Source: Pyrus communis
Taxonomy: Eukaryota > Streptophyta > Magnoliopsida > Rosales > Rosaceae
Length of the DNA stretch: 64,000 nucleotides
NCBI RefSeq assembly: GCF_963583255.1
Contig: NC_084808.1
Span: 12,485,501 to 12,549,500 of the forward strand
Direction: 5' to 3'
Shown: positions 32,490 to 44,390 of the stretch, piece after piece
Layout of the letters: every line of letters starts with the position of its first letter
Position numbering within the stretch: the stretch's first letter is position 1
Notes under the pieces: generated by a model
What the model saw: the letters and a program-made list of their open reading frames with translations, nothing else
Database searches by the model: none
Told to the model about the DNA's origin: nothing
Made by a program: the position numbers and the translations under genes

Positions 32490-33171
32490 TTATTGGAAAT
32501 TATATTGTAGAGATAACTAAGGAGTCCAATGTTTCATGCAATAAGGACTCATCTTGAGGTGACGACTACATATGTGGTGCATGCAATTATCTCTGGTAGT
32601 CTCGAGATAACCAAGTATAAGACTTGGACTTGATCATGAGTTAACAAGAGATAAAGGGACGGATTGGCCATGAGGAAATTGAAGATAATTCTAACTATAT
32701 TAAGATAATATTTCAAGCAGTTGCAGTACTATCAGACTCTACAACTTGAACATCAAGCAATTTATTCCTATAAACTCATTCAGGTTTGGTTGGTAGTCAA
32801 TGGTCGACGACCGACAAGATAAACGAGGTTTTTCAGAAGCAACCAGTTAAGGCGACTGACTGGATAGACGGAGCTAGATTTGTGGAGTTAGTTTGCCTTA
32901 GGAATCTCGACTGATAGTTTGCCTTAGGAATCTCGACTGACTAGATAGACGAGGATTTTCTTTGAGTATGTGGATGACTATTTATCTTAAGTCTCAGTCG
33001 GCGAAGATGTCACTTTATTAGCCTTCTCGGAGAAGTGAGGTATTCTATAATTGGTTACTTTCAGGTTACATTATCCACTTTTTCAATTAAGACACACATA
33101 ACCTTTGAGTACCCTTGCCCATACCATTTGATACCGATTTGGTGGACCCATATTTTCACCATTATAGTTGA
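32490..33171 (+). repeat. LTR-derived sequence related to the Tat element, left part
   Basis: Contains TCTCAGTCGGCGAAGATGTC and AGAAGTGAGGT..GGTTAC, similar to the promoter-distal part of the LTR at 48165-48260. A direct 27 bp duplication (TTTGCCTTAGGAATCTCGAC twice, about 32891-32940) lies inside. Pieces of the same sequence recur at 42108-42245 and 43822-44135. Start uncertain. Confidence 0.6.
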
Positions 33172-33651
33172 AGCTTTTCTCCTCTCCAAATATCGCTCCT
33201 CACTATGAATTTACAACCATCTACCCTTGTTGCTCGTTTCATTGGGTGTCTCTTCTTAGGATCCACTTCGGATGTGCACTTTGGTGGATCGTAGCATTTA
33301 AAGTGTGTTTTGCACCATTTGGTAGGATTATGGGAGTGCGGGTAGCTTGCCTACCTCCATTTTCTGTTCATTCATTTAATTCTTAAGCCCTTATTTTGGG
33401 TGATGGCGACGGATCTCCGATGGCGGTGGTGCTATTTTGGTGGAGGTGGTTGCTTTACATTCTCATGTCTAGGCTTTTCTGGTTGTTAGTTGCGTTGAGT
33501 TGCTCTTTTGGGCCCATTTCATTGTAATTTTCTTTTATGGAGTTGGGCTTTTGCTTGGCAATTCTGGACTCTCTTTTTGAGTTGTCATTACCTTGTACTA
33601 GCTTTCTCTTTTAATGAAACTTACTTTGATTGACCAACAAAAAAAAAAAAA
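33172..33651 (+). mobile_element. 5'-truncated L1 LINE (3' UTR only)
   Basis: Ends in TTTAATGAAACTTACTTTGA, then TTGACCAAC and a poly-A run at about 33638-33650, typical of plant L1 3' ends. The direct repeat ATAGTTGAAG (about 33162) / ATAGTTGAGG (about 33651) flanks it. It splits an LTR-derived block. Confidence 0.6.
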
Positions 33652-33955
33652 TAGTTGAGGTTGTTGAACTCAGTACATAGGATCCAGAACTTCACAGTGA
33701 TTTACATAACCTTGTCTTCAGGTTTTAGAACTCAAGGCCGATGGTGTTCCTTCCTCGGCCGGACTCGCTTGATTCAAAAGGTAACAGCGCATTCCATCAC
33801 ATCACCATATTTCAAGTTATTTTCCCCGGCTGAGCTCGGTGGTAAATTGGCACTCCCACATCAACATTCAAGCCACCAAAGAACATAATTAGCTACTAAT
33901 TATTTTGTCTGCGAGCCGCGTAGACTTTGTAACTTTTAGAGTCGAACACGTTAAC
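33652..33955 (+). repeat. LTR-derived sequence related to the Tat element, right part
   Basis: Continues the block at 32490: CTTGTCTTCAGGTTTTAGAA, CCTTCCTCGGCCG, GAGCTCGGTGGTAAATTGGC and an end in CACGTTAACA, matching the last 250 bp of the Tat LTR (48300-48536). Confidence 0.7.
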
Positions 33956-34940
33956 ATTCACTTGACTTTTTTTGTAGGTTCTTATATGCTGTTAGCTTTT
34001 GACAAAAGGAAAGCAACGGTAACTTTTCGATGCATCCTGAGAAAGTAATAGGGCTTTGATTCTATCTTATTTTCAACATCTTATGCCTTATATTATTATC
34101 ATTATATCGTGTCATTGGATCAATACATTGAACATTCCAACAAGCAATCGGATATTATTAAAAGAACACAGATACTTTAATTTTTTCAAAAGCAATTAAA
34201 GATATTCTGACCAAAAACAAAAACCTTAAAATTCTTGTACATTACAGAAAACCTTAAAGATATTCTTACCAAAAGCAACTAAAGATATACTCACGCAAAG
34301 TTAATTAGCAAGCGGAAGACGAAAAAAGAAGACTTTAAATATTTTATCCTTACTTTAACTAATATCGAGGTCTTTTGTGACAAAATTCAACACCTAATGG
34401 ATTGTGCAGATGATAATTACTAAGTTGAAGACAATATTGATGTTGTTGAAAGTGAGTCTTTGACCTGTCTCTCGGATATCAACACAAAAAAAAAAATATC
34501 AAACACCATCAACAAAATTGCCCCACTTATTTGGATAGTTAATTAGCAAGCGGAAGATGAAGTGAAATTATACACAACCAAAATTAAGTGGAGTCATAAA
34601 TATCAGAGTAGTTGAACAATTTCCTAGAGTATTATACTATATGGTTGGTCTACGAATCCATATACTTCTTAAAGAAATTTTATTTGAACCCATATAATTT
34701 CTTTCTACCCTTAATTTATTCTAACAAATCCAAATTTATTACGTAAACTACCTAACAAACCCAATTCAATATATAAATTTATCTTTACACCCATTTAGAA
34801 AATAAAAACACAAAATCAGTATTTTTGCAACTCATTCAAGTATTAAAGAGGGTAGTATCTCTCACATATTTGTCTCGTGCTTAATTCTTCTTTTGCAGCA
34901 TATTTGTCATTACTTGTATTTATGTTGGCATTTGTTTGGA
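33956..34940. other. AT-rich DNA with short direct repeats
   Basis: No gene. AAAGATATTC.(T/G)ACCAAAA recurs at about 34199-34285, and GTTAATTAGCAAGCGGAAGA occurs at about 34301 and 34538. Confidence 0.5.
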
Positions 34941-34949
34941 AGTGGGAGA

Positions 34950-35400
34950 TCCTAAAGTTCTTGGTTCCCCTCAAACGCAGTCAGTCGAGATTGTTTGTAG
35001 TCAGTCGAAGTGCTTTGAGGGATTTGCATGAGCAAAGGCTTATTAGCAAGAGACCATAAGTGATTATTCATAAAATCAAGTTTTCTCAGTTCAGTAAGTT
35101 TAGAGAAATCAAGGGCCGAGATGTTACCTCTGAAATGGTTGAATCCCAAATTTAATATTTAATAATGTCTGTGTAATTCATCAAAGGTAATGGATGGGCA
35201 TGAGCTTTAAACTGGAAAGCTTCCCAATATTTTTACTAATGGGACCGAAAAGTCTATTCGAAGGTAATGAAATTTCTTTAAGTGCCTGAGCATTGTAGAT
35301 ATCACTAGGAAGGCACCTTGACACGAAAGATCACCAATTTGGAACAGTTTCTTAGTCCATATGAAAGGATTGTTGCAATATTTCTAAGACTCTATTATGA
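34950..35400 (-). pseudogene. LRR receptor-like kinase fragment (PSYR1/PSKR-like)
   Basis: On the - strand: LPSDIYNAQALKEISLPSNR, LFGPISKNIGKLSSLKL, then after a gap and frameshift GFNHFRGNISALDFSKLTEL and RKLDFMNNHL. These are consecutive leucine-rich repeats of the tyrosine-sulfated peptide receptor (PSYR1/PSKR) type, which bind secreted sulfated peptides at the plasma membrane. About four repeats remain of a protein of over 1000 residues; no kinase domain is near. A dead fragment. Confidence 0.75.
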
Positions 35401-36107
35401 AAATATAAAGTAGAAGCGACGGAAACTCAGAAAGTAAATTATTTTTTTATAGTGTTAGCGTTCAAAGCAAGATATAGTTGGAGGTGTATCCACAAATGTA
35501 AATAGACAAAAAAATTGATAAATATTTTCAAAAAGAAAAGAAAAAGAAAATCTCAATGTATCTATCAAAGCATTTTCAAGAGCTATACGATGAACCGTCG
35601 CGATCATGTGATCCCTGAGAAAATGATTCGGCGAGGATCTTTTTCCTTTGTTTCCATTTTTGATCAATATATTCAGTAAAAAATTCAACTAAATAAAAAA
35701 ATATTTAATTGTTCGATTAACGTTGTCGTGATTTTATTTTTTAATTGAGAAACATGAATTCCTTTATTATTGAATAACAGGTTAGAGGACTAAGTGATTT
35801 TTTTTTTTTTGTAAATATAATTTTTAAGAAGTGACCTAAAACAAACAATATAAATGTACTTAGAAAAGTTCAAAAGAGAAGATTGGTAATACTGTTTGTC
35901 CTTGAAAATCCATTTGTATTTAGACGATGCTAGAGAGATCAAAATTTTAAATTAAATTTACAAATTAAATGATATATCACCAATGAGAAATAAACACATT
36001 AATGAACACTTAATTAATAATCTAATAATTAATAATCACATCATTTGATTTATAAAATTTAATTTAAAATACTATTCTTCCTATCATTACAATTTTAGGA
36101 AAAACTA
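35401..36107. other. AT-rich intergenic DNA
   Basis: A 77-codon - strand frame (35688-35455) has no family signature I know. The rest is AT-rich without recognisable features. Confidence 0.4.
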
Positions 36108-36544
36108 ATGAAAAGGGTTTGAAGACTTTGAGTTTTAACGCAAATGGCAAAATAAAGGGTAAAGTGAATAACACCAAGATTGAATTTTTAATGTAAAAAT
36201 GTGATTCGTCGTTAAACTGAATAGTACCGAGAATTTTTCGTTAAAGTTCCTTACATTTTATTTACTCTTTCTTTAATTTTAACACATTGTCTTTGTCTCA
36301 TTAATTGACCTTGACTTGACCTCGAACCATGAATACTTTTAGTTTGTTGTGTCTAAAATGTTCCAAGTCATATGACACTTCAATGACACCGAGGATATAC
36401 ACAATGTATGTAATGCTTTATTTACTTTAACGAAAAATCATATTTTTACATAAAAAATCAATCCTAGTACTATTTACTTTACCCTTTATTTTGTCTTTAT
36501 TGTTAAAACTCAGGGTTTTTAAGTCATTTTCATTAGTTTTTCTT
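36108..36544. mobile_element. Long-TIR MITE
   Basis: Left arm GGAAAAACTAATGAAAAGGG and GAGTTTTAACGCAAATGGCA is repeated inverted at about 36425-36544 (CTTTATTGTTAAAACTCAGG, TTTTCATTAGTTTTTC). Arms are about 120-140 bp, the core about 170 bp. A half copy lies at 12896. Confidence 0.75.
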
Positions 36545-36999
36545 TTTATAAATTAGAGTTTCACATGACGAGATGAGCCTGCTGCAAGAAAAATGTATCC
36601 TGCCATCTACATCTTCTTCTGCCACAAACGAGGTAGGAAGAGAGGTTTCAGCACTCGAACACCAGTCTTCTTCTGTTGAGGGATTCCTCAAATAAGTTTT
36701 TTTTTTTTTTTTTTTTGGAGAACAAGATAATGCATTACCCGGGTAAAGATACCAAAGATTACAAGAGAGCTTACCACGAAGCAAACAAGCCAGCTACAAC
36801 AAAGAAAGAAGAGCAGTACAAAGAGGTGCACACGACACCGCATCAAATGCAAAAAGAGTCACTCCTTGCACTACCAACTAAGAGCTTAAGGGGGACAGGG
36901 AAGACCGTCATTACAAAGAACATGTACAAGGGAAGATGGGGGTCTGTTGACCCAAACATAATCACATACCTCCCTACTTTGCCGTGACGCCAAGCTGTC

Positions 37000-37461
37000 C
37001 GTTGCCATATTGGCCGATCTTGGAACCCAAGACCAGCGACAATCATGGAAGGCCTTCCCCAAACCTTTGCACTTAGCTAAAAGAGGAAAAGCTTCCTAAC
37101 TGTCCATCGAATTCAGATCCTAAAGACAAGAAACTGAATCCAAAGAATCTGATTCAATGATAATATCATTCCATCCCATATACTACCCCAGTGTATAGCC
37201 ATGCAGTATTGCCATAGCTTCTGCCGTAGCCACACTTAAAGCACATACCTTCTTCTTGCATGCAACAACAAACCTATCCTGATCATCTCGAGCCGTTGCA
37301 CCCACGAAGCCCACATTCTCACTAGTTTTCCAACTTGCGTCCACGTTTATTTTGGTGAAACCCGTACCTGGAAGAGACCAAGTTGCGATATTTCCCCGAT
37401 CCAAATCATTGACCAGAGGCCTAAAACTCGTAACTCGATTACCCTCCTTGAACATACCCAC
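37000..37461 (-). pseudogene. L1 RNase H (RVT_3) domain
   Basis: INVDASWKTSENVGFVGATA holds the first Asp and EAMAILHGYTLG the Glu region; after a stop, WNDIIIESDSLDSV holds the second Asp and PRSANMATDSLA the last D. Order and spacing are those of the RNase H-like domain in plant L1 elements. Inactive because of stops. Confidence 0.8.
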
Positions 37462-37770
37462 CGAATGATGAATATCGACGATAACCTGCCCCGGGTAAAA
37501 TGGTTGTTGCTTGAAAATAAAATTGCATCATGACTTCCATATATGCCAACAGGTGACAGCAATATATGAGAGCAAATTGATCCTCTCACCCCTGTCAGCA
37601 ATAACCGCCACATAAATACCACTCAACCAGTTCGCCCAAGAAGTTATCCCCTCCCTACCAACACCTCAAGTTATACTTCCCCCGTTCCACATCGCTTCCA
37701 CCCACGGGCAATGTAGAAACAGATGTTCAGTTGACTCTTCTGCCGCGTTATAGAGAAGGCAAATGGGGGA

Positions 37771-38493
37771 CTAGGAAGATCGCCGAAAAAATAAGTTCGC
37801 CATCGTTGCCATTGTTGCATGAAGGGACTTCCACATGAAAACCCTTATTTTTGGAGGTATCTCCAATTTCCACAGACACTTCCACAACTGTTTCAAGATC
37901 ATAACAGACCTATGAGGATTGGAGTTCCTGTGAAGACGGGTTCTCGTCAAAGCCCAATGATAACCAGATTTTGCTGAGTATGCTCCCTTTTTTTCGAAAG
38001 GCCACACCAATCTATCCTTTAAGGTTGGGTCACCCATATGAGTCTCAAGAATTGCCTTGATCTCCTCCTCTATCACAAAAGGTTTCAAGAAATCAATGTC
38101 CCAAGCCCCATTCTTATTGCACAACAGGGAGTTGACCCTCAAATTTCTAGAGACTTGCATTGTGCCCAAGGGAGAAGGTTTCCCCAAAGGGATTGATGGA
38201 AGCCATCTGTCCACCCATAATCGGACCTCATTGCCATTCATAATCTGCCAGTGTGCACCTCCTAGAATAATATCTCTTCCAACCAGGAGACCTGACCAAG
38301 CCCAAGAAGCTCGTCCTCCCCGTTTTGCAACAAGAAAAGAGCAATTAGGGAAGTATCGGGCTTTGAGCACCGTCGCCCACAGTGAATTTGGCTCTGATAA
38401 CAACCTCCAACATTGCTTTGCCAATAGGGCATCGTTGAACTCAGCAAAGCACTGCAAGCCAAGCCCACCCTCTTGTTTCGAACGACCCAACAT
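37771..38493 (-). pseudogene. L1 C-terminal zf-RVT region
   Basis: A 240-codon open frame: GGLGLQCFAEFNDALLAKQC WRLL, then VRLWVDRWLP and ending LWKCLWKLEIPPKIRVFMWK. This is the region after reverse transcriptase in plant L1 elements, with the zf-RVT 'W..W.L..P.K...F.W' signature. Open but without its upstream domains intact. Confidence 0.85.
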
Positions 38494-38559
38494 TTCCTTA
38501 GAGACCTAATGAATACGGTTCTCACCCTTTTTTTGACCACACCAAAATTTCGATATGAA

Positions 38560-39898
38560 AGCATCTAATTCATTGCAAGGAGTCGTAGGAAATTTGAAGA
38601 GGTTCATAGGGTACGCCGGAATTGCTTGTGCCACCGCCTTGATAAGGACTTCGCCCCCCGCCTGAGAGAGAGTAGTACGCTTCCAACCTTGAATATTTCC
38701 TAAAGGCCGACCTTTGATTTAAGCAAGTTCGTTCTTCTTTGATTTACCCCAAATAGCTGGGACACCCAAGTACAATCCCGGATCCCTAACTCTTTCCATA
38801 CCAAGTGTGGTATAAAGCTGGATTGAGAGACTTCGTCATATTTCCCCCAAAGTAAACACTGGATTTCGACTTATTGACCTGTTAGCCCGAGGCGAGCAAT
38901 ACTCATCAATTACTTGGGATAAATTCCTGTAGTTTCTCTCATCCGCCTTAATGAAAATCAGTGTGTCATCTGCAAAAAATATATGAGAGATCATGGGACC
39001 TGCAAGACCCATTTTCACCCTTTCAATCTGCTTTCTATCACCCGCCTATTTAATAAGGAGGGAGAGCACCTCACTGACCAACATAAATAGATATGGGGAC
39101 AAGGGATCCCTTTGGCAAAGCCCACGAGAAGGTGCGAATCTAGGACCAGGTTGACCATTCAGAAGAATGGCAAAACTGACAGTGGAAATACAACCCAGGA
39201 TCAAGTTTCTCCAATGACTGTCAAAGCCCAACTTCTCCATCACCGCCATTAAGAAGGCCCATTACACCCTATCATAAGCTTTATGCATATCCAGTTTAAT
39301 TCCCAACTCCAGCTTGCATTTCGTCTTTCTTGTTTTTAGGAAGTGGAATAGCTCATGAGCAATGCCAATGTTATCTTGAATTTGTCTTCCTTCCACAAAA
39401 GCATTTTGGGTTGGAGAAATCAGCTCCGGCAATAACCTCTTTAATCTGTTAGCTTGGACCTTGGACAGAATTTTGTAAGAATAATTATAGAAATTGATGG
39501 GGGCGAAAATGAGACACAGATTCCGGGTTTAAAACTTTTGGAATTAAGGCCAGGTAAGTAGCATTGATTTGCAAAGGTTGTAGAGACCCAACCATCAGAT
39601 CCTCAATCATTTCATTAACATCCGCAACAATAATGTCCTACTGTGACTGATAAAAAATTCCTTGGAAACCGTCTGGGCCCGGGGCTTTAAGACCACCCAT
39701 TTTCAAAGCAGCTTGTTTTATCTCGTCCGTAGAAACCAGGGTAGATAAAGTGGCATTCATCTCCTCAGATACCTTAGGGATGATGCAGTCAAGGATGCCT
39801 CCCCAATCCCTTTGTCCCGAAGAAGAGAAAAGATCCACAAAGTGCTCATCAAACAACCTTCGAACCTGACCTGGATTGTCCACCCACCCCGTCACCAT
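38560..39898 (-). pseudogene. L1 reverse transcriptase
   Basis: GGLKAPGPDGFQGIFYQSQ (fingers), a broken middle, SRGLCQRDPLSPYLFMLVSE (G-x-x-Q-G-D-P motif with R for G) and HIFFADDTLIFIKADE (catalytic F-A-D-D) are in the right order on the - strand. Several frameshifts and stops separate them. Confidence 0.85.
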
Positions 39899-40742
39899 TC
39901 TTTAGAGATACCACCTTATTTCTCCTTCTTCTTTGCAAGGTAGACTGATGAAAGAACTTTGTATTGGCATCCCTTTCCTTTAACCACTGGACCCTTGATT
40001 TTTGCTGCCAAAAACATTCCTTCCGACTCCACAAGTTGTCAACAACTTTTGATAAATCTTCTATTTCTTGAGAATTACTTCTCCAGTCCATTTGCAGCTG
40101 GCCCAATTTGCTCATATTCTTCTGAATTTGCCATTTTCTTTGGCTAAATTTCCTTCTACTCCATCTGAAAAGTTGACCCCGACAATCACAGATTTTTTTG
40201 TTCCATCGCTCCGCTGAGTTTCCTTCCTGGATTTGCACCCAAACCTGTTTCATAATCTTTTTGCATTCTGCCTCCTTCGCCCAGTATGCCTCAAAACGGA
40301 ATATCTTTTTCCTTTTTTCTATCTTCGGATCGCATTGCACAAGAACAGGGTTATGGTCGGAACCCAATGTCGTGCCAATAGAAACCAGACTATTAGGCCA
40401 AAGTACTTGCCAACTTTCATTCACAAGCCCTCTGTCTAATCGAGCCTCCACTAGCTGCCCATTTCATTTCCCCTGCCAAGTGAATTTAGGGCCATTAAAA
40501 CCCAAGTTCGATAACTCCAACTTGCTCATAAACTCTTCCAGATATCTTGTCCGGTTGTATCTCACTTCGGCGCCCCCCAATTTCTCATGATCCCATAAGA
40601 ATTCATTAAAATCCCCACCACATATCCATGGGGTATTATCTGGACGGAATTTTTGTATCATTACCCTCCAAAAATCATCCTTCTCAAATCTGTAAGACGT
40701 TCCGTACATCCTGGTAAACCGGAACTCACATTGTGAATCCAC
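39849..40742 (-). pseudogene. L1 endonuclease C-terminal half and linker
   Basis: TPWICGGDFNEFLWDHEK carries the GGDFN motif, LSNLGFNGPKFTWQGK the 'GF.G..FTW' motif and SDHNPVLVQC the catalytic SDH motif. Then the linker CFWQQKSRVQWLKERDANTK and FFHQSTLQRRRRN leads to reverse transcriptase. One in-frame stop lies at about 40464. Confidence 0.85.
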
Positions 40743-40849
40743 AATGCAAAGAGTTTATGTAAGCCTCACTTCATATTATATTTCAGCGATCCATCTGTTT
40801 ATCTTTTAGGTGCTTTTGTTTTTTTCTTTTAAAAAAAAAAACTTATCTC

Positions 40850-41116
40850 TAACAAAAATCATTCAAATTTAAAATCATTGTCAGTTGGATTAAATAGTAG
40901 TCATAATAGTTTTTCTTTGAAAAATCGTATTTGTTCATTTTCTTCACTACAAGTGGAAGTTTTAATGGTTTTGGATTTATATAATTTTTTGTAAGCAGTG
41001 ATATGTGAATGATGCACTAAAATATAAATGATTTGGATGATTGGAAAAAGTTATGAAATGAGTACCACAAAGTGTCCCTCAAATAAAATTAATTGAGGGA
41101 TCCTTCAACGGAAGAG

Positions 41117-41156
<40 letters not shown>

Positions 41157-41430
41157 GTTAGGATATAGCAACATTGCTTTTGACCTACATTTTGACACCC
41201 ATTTTGTAGGATCTACTCCGTAATGTATTTCAACAGCGTGAACCATCTATATTTTAGTACATACTAACTCATTTTGTAGGGCTCATTTCGTAATGTATTT
41301 ACAATGATCTGAACCATCTATGTTTTAGTATATCATTCATAGATCATCCTTGCAAACAATTAGACAAATCTAAAACCATTAAAATATACATTTGTAGTGA
41401 AGAAAATGAACGAATACGGTTCTACAAAGA
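40850..41430. mobile_element. Foldback/MITE-like inverted repeat
   Basis: TTCATTTTCTTCACTACAAG and GTTTTAATGGTTTTGGATTT (about 40930-40980) recur inverted as AAATCTAAAACCATTAAAAT and TTGTAGTGAAGAAAATGAAC (about 41368-41412). Between the arms lies an (AT)n tract. Ends not resolved. Confidence 0.5.
41120..41153. repeat. (AT)n microsatellite
   Basis: About 16 TA/AT units in the loop of the inverted repeat. Confidence 0.95.
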
Positions 41431-41602
41431 AACACTAAATTTAGTCCTACATGCATATGGTTTTAGATTTAAGTGATTTTTGGTAGACATGATCTTTGAG
41501 AGAAGACCTAAAAGATAAATAGTTCAGATAGTTGTAATATACATAATGGACTCCACAAAACGCGTGTCAAAATGTGTATCGAAAGCGTGTGTCAAACATT
41601 TC

Positions 41603-42107
41603 TATTTATATTTTCAAAAAAAATTCAACCAAGGGCCCATTTAGAGTTTTACAAGGCAAAATTTTTGAAATGTCATTTGAATACATATACTTTTATTGTG
41701 TGAACTAAAATTTTAAGCGACTTGTCATGTCAACTTTATGAAACTATCAATTTGTCATATGCTTTCAATTCTGTTAAGTTTTCTATCCAAATAAGTCGTG
41801 TACCTTGCACATGGCTTATGTTTAGGCCTATTTATGACTTTCAACTCTTCACTCCCTTCTAGAAGCCTTTTAGAAGGTTGCCTTTGATGAAACAAAAATC
41901 TAGAGTTTCTACACAATGAAATAATTTTTTTATTTATTCTAAACAAAATGAAACTTTGTATAATGACATGATATAATTTTGATTGAGTTTTTTTCAACAG
42001 TATATAATCCTCAAAATATACGTTGTTTTTACAAAATCATTGCTCGTGTAAACAATGAATTGAAGTTAAAATGAGGCCAATTGTTCGAAAGAACCCTAAG
42101 CACGAGT
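41603..42107 (+). repeat. Third copy of the gene 3'-flank repeat
   Basis: CTATTTATATTTTCAAAAAA, then TTCAACCAAGGGCCCATTTA, through to GAACCCTAAGCACGAGTT matches about 26226-26760 and 29527-30055. The downstream DNA is different, so this copy moved or was duplicated separately. Confidence 0.8.
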
Positions 42108-42245
42108 TAACCAAGTATCCCTAGTAGTCTCGAGATATGTGGTGCATGCAATTATCTCTAGTAGTCTCGAGATAACTAAGTATAAGACTTGGACTTGATC
42201 ATGAGTTAAAAAGAGATAAAGGGACGGATTTGCCATGAGAAAATT
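42108..42245 (+). repeat. LTR-derived fragment
   Basis: TGTGGTGCATGCAATTATCT, CTCGAGATAACTAAGTATAA and GATAAAGGGACGGATTTGCC match about 32573-32690. The continuation appears at 43822, so 42246-43821 is inserted or rearranged DNA. Confidence 0.7.
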
Positions 42246-42374
42246 ATCTTTATAATGAGACTTATTTTAATCAACGACTCATAGAGTCGTGCATGAATGA
42301 CTGCATGACTATATCTAACATATTTTATACAACCTAATTCTTCAAAAAAAAATGTAGCTTTCATCAGAATTTGT

Positions 42375-42429
<55 letters not shown>

Positions 42430-43190
42430 AAGATAAAAAGTTGAGAAGCGTGTGTCGTGGGCCGTATTGGTGGTTGAGAGGGAAGACTTAGATTTGGATG
42501 TGGATAGCATATGTGTGAAGGAGCACATCATCAGTCTTATACTTCATACTTCATAATGTGCCAACCCACATAATCGATTTCTGGTTTCTAGCCTCAATAA
42601 TGTATAGGATAGTTTGGTTTGGTGGTTTTAATGATCTTTTTTACCTCTCACACATTCTTTTTAAATTTTAACAGTCTGGTCGAATGAATTGAAATAGATC
42701 AAAGAATATAAATTAATATAAGGTGTATAAGAGGTAAAAATGGATGCGTAAATAATGCCACCTTAACTAAAATTAGCCCATGGATTAAAATAATTGCTTT
42801 TTTTTTTAATCTTCTCACCACTGATAAAATCAACTTTCTCCAATTGTTTTTTTCTAAGTAACATTTTTGGAACTTTGAAAAAGAGAAAATAACAATTAAG
42901 GAAAGGAACTGATGGAAGAAAGGCCATAATTTTTTTTTTTTAGGAAAGAAATGGGATCTTTATTAAAAAAAAAAAAAAGGTTTAAGCTTTTAATTAAACC
43001 AAAGAAAGTCTGGCTTCCTAATCCTAATTGATTCAAAGATAATGAAATTTTATCATCCACAACAATATCATGCATTTTTTTTGGTTAAAAAGAGTTGTTC
43101 CTACAGCGATGATCTTGTAGAGATTTTAACATACACGTGGTCATAATAAATACACGCTGTGACCGGATTAAAAAAACTATGAAAACTACA
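42246..43190. other. Intergenic DNA with (GA)n tract
   Basis: No gene. Contains the GA microsatellite at 42377-42427 and T/A-rich DNA. Confidence 0.45.
42377..42427. repeat. (GA)n microsatellite
   Basis: About 25 pure GA units. Confidence 0.95.
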
Positions 43191-43330
43191 TCAAATTATT
43201 ATGATACATCTAAATTTAACTACCACATCCGCTGCTATGTTAGCCTCTCGAAAAATATATAAGAGCATAAACCTTTTCCTGAAATTAATGACAAAATCAT
43301 GCATTATTATTATTATTATTTTGTATTTGT
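43191..43330 (-). pseudogene. Possible L1 RNase H tail
   Basis: The - strand reads HDFVINFRKRFMLLYIFREA and NIAADVVVKF, similar to the L1 RNase H end ('..+REAN..AD.LAK'). Short and alone. Confidence 0.35.
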
Positions 43331-43821
43331 TTTGTTTTTGCATCGCTGTTAGGCTTGATCGTGGCAAGTAGTATTCTGGAATCCAAAAAAAACATGTTGC
43401 TGGCCGGTTGATCTGGAGGTTTCCTCTGTCATGATAAGTGGGACCAACTGGTTGCAATTCAATCCGACGGTGGCGAAGGCTCTTTGCTTTTTGAAACACT
43501 TTGTTAATTAGTATTAGCCCACAAAAAAAGTCTTTGCTTTTTCTCACTTATTGGAGTCACAAGAATCGACTCATTTATTGTAATGCTAGGAAAATTAAAT
43601 TTACAAACTAAATAATATGTCATCAATAGAAATAAGCAGTTTATCAACGCTTAAGTAATAAACCAATCTTCAACTTCTGTGTCTTTTAGTTTTCAAAATT
43701 TAGTCTACAAATTTAGTCTTTCTAGTATTACTTTTTACAATTAAATATGTAATCATACATTATTTGATTGAAAATGATTTACGTACAGACCATTACATTT
43801 TTTTTTCCGCATTCGTGCTTG

Positions 43822-44135
43822 TTAAAGATAATTCTAACTATAATAAGATAATATTCCAAGGAGCTGCAGTACTATCAGACTCTACAACTTAAACATCAAG
43901 CAATTTATTCCTATAAAGTCATTCAGGTTTGGTTGGCAGTCAATGGATGACGAACGACTAGATAAATGAGATTTTCTAGAAGCAACCAGTGAAGGCGACT
44001 AACTGGATAGACAAGGCTAGATTTGTCGAGTTAGTTTGCCTTAGGAATCTCGACTAACTAGATAGATGAGGATTTTATTTGAATCTGTGGATGACTATTT
44101 ATCTCAAGTCTCAGTCAGCGAAGATGTCACTAGTA
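43822..44135 (+). repeat. LTR-derived fragment
   Basis: AAAGATAATTCTAACTATAA through GGTTTGGTTGGCAGTCAATG to TCTCAGTCAGCGAAGATGTC matches about 32692-33012, continuing the fragment that ended at 42245. Confidence 0.7.
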
Positions 44136-44192
44136 ATGGGTGATGTTCAAAAGTCACAAAAGCAGCATCTCTTAAATGAAGCTGTCGGCAAG

Positions 44193-44390
44193 GAACACAG
44201 ATCCTCTCCGGATCTAAAAAAAGGGAGCCTAAAGATCAAATGATCCGGGTCGTTGAAAGTTGATCCAATGGCTACAATTATTATAACTTTTAGAGGGCCT
44301 CTTGTTTGTAATCGTTGGATCAAATTTTAACGGCCCATATTATTTGATCCTTAGGCTCCCTTTTTTTAGATCCAGAGAGGATCTGTGTTC
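44193..44390. mobile_element. Small hairpin MITE
   Basis: A 198 bp near-palindrome: GAACACAGATCCTCTCCGGA and CTAAAAAAAGGGAGCCTAA on the left recur inverted on the right (ATCCAGAGAGGATCTGTGTTC mirrors it). Arms about 65-80 bp. No clear target repeat. Confidence 0.75.

Larger units (their letters stand above)
36695..40750 (-). mobile_element. L1-type LINE, 5'-truncated
   Basis: The - strand holds, in order from 40742: partial endonuclease, linker, reverse transcriptase, zf-RVT and RNase H domains, then a 3' UTR and a poly-A tail seen as about 20 T residues at 36698-36717. The start of the endonuclease is missing, as in most truncated L1 insertions. Frames are broken at many points. Target repeats not fixed. 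Confidence 0.85.

Noticed and set aside
35455..35688. 77-codon - strand ORF as an organelle-derived gene
   Set aside because: Composition looked plastid-like at first but no motif could be tied to a named gene.
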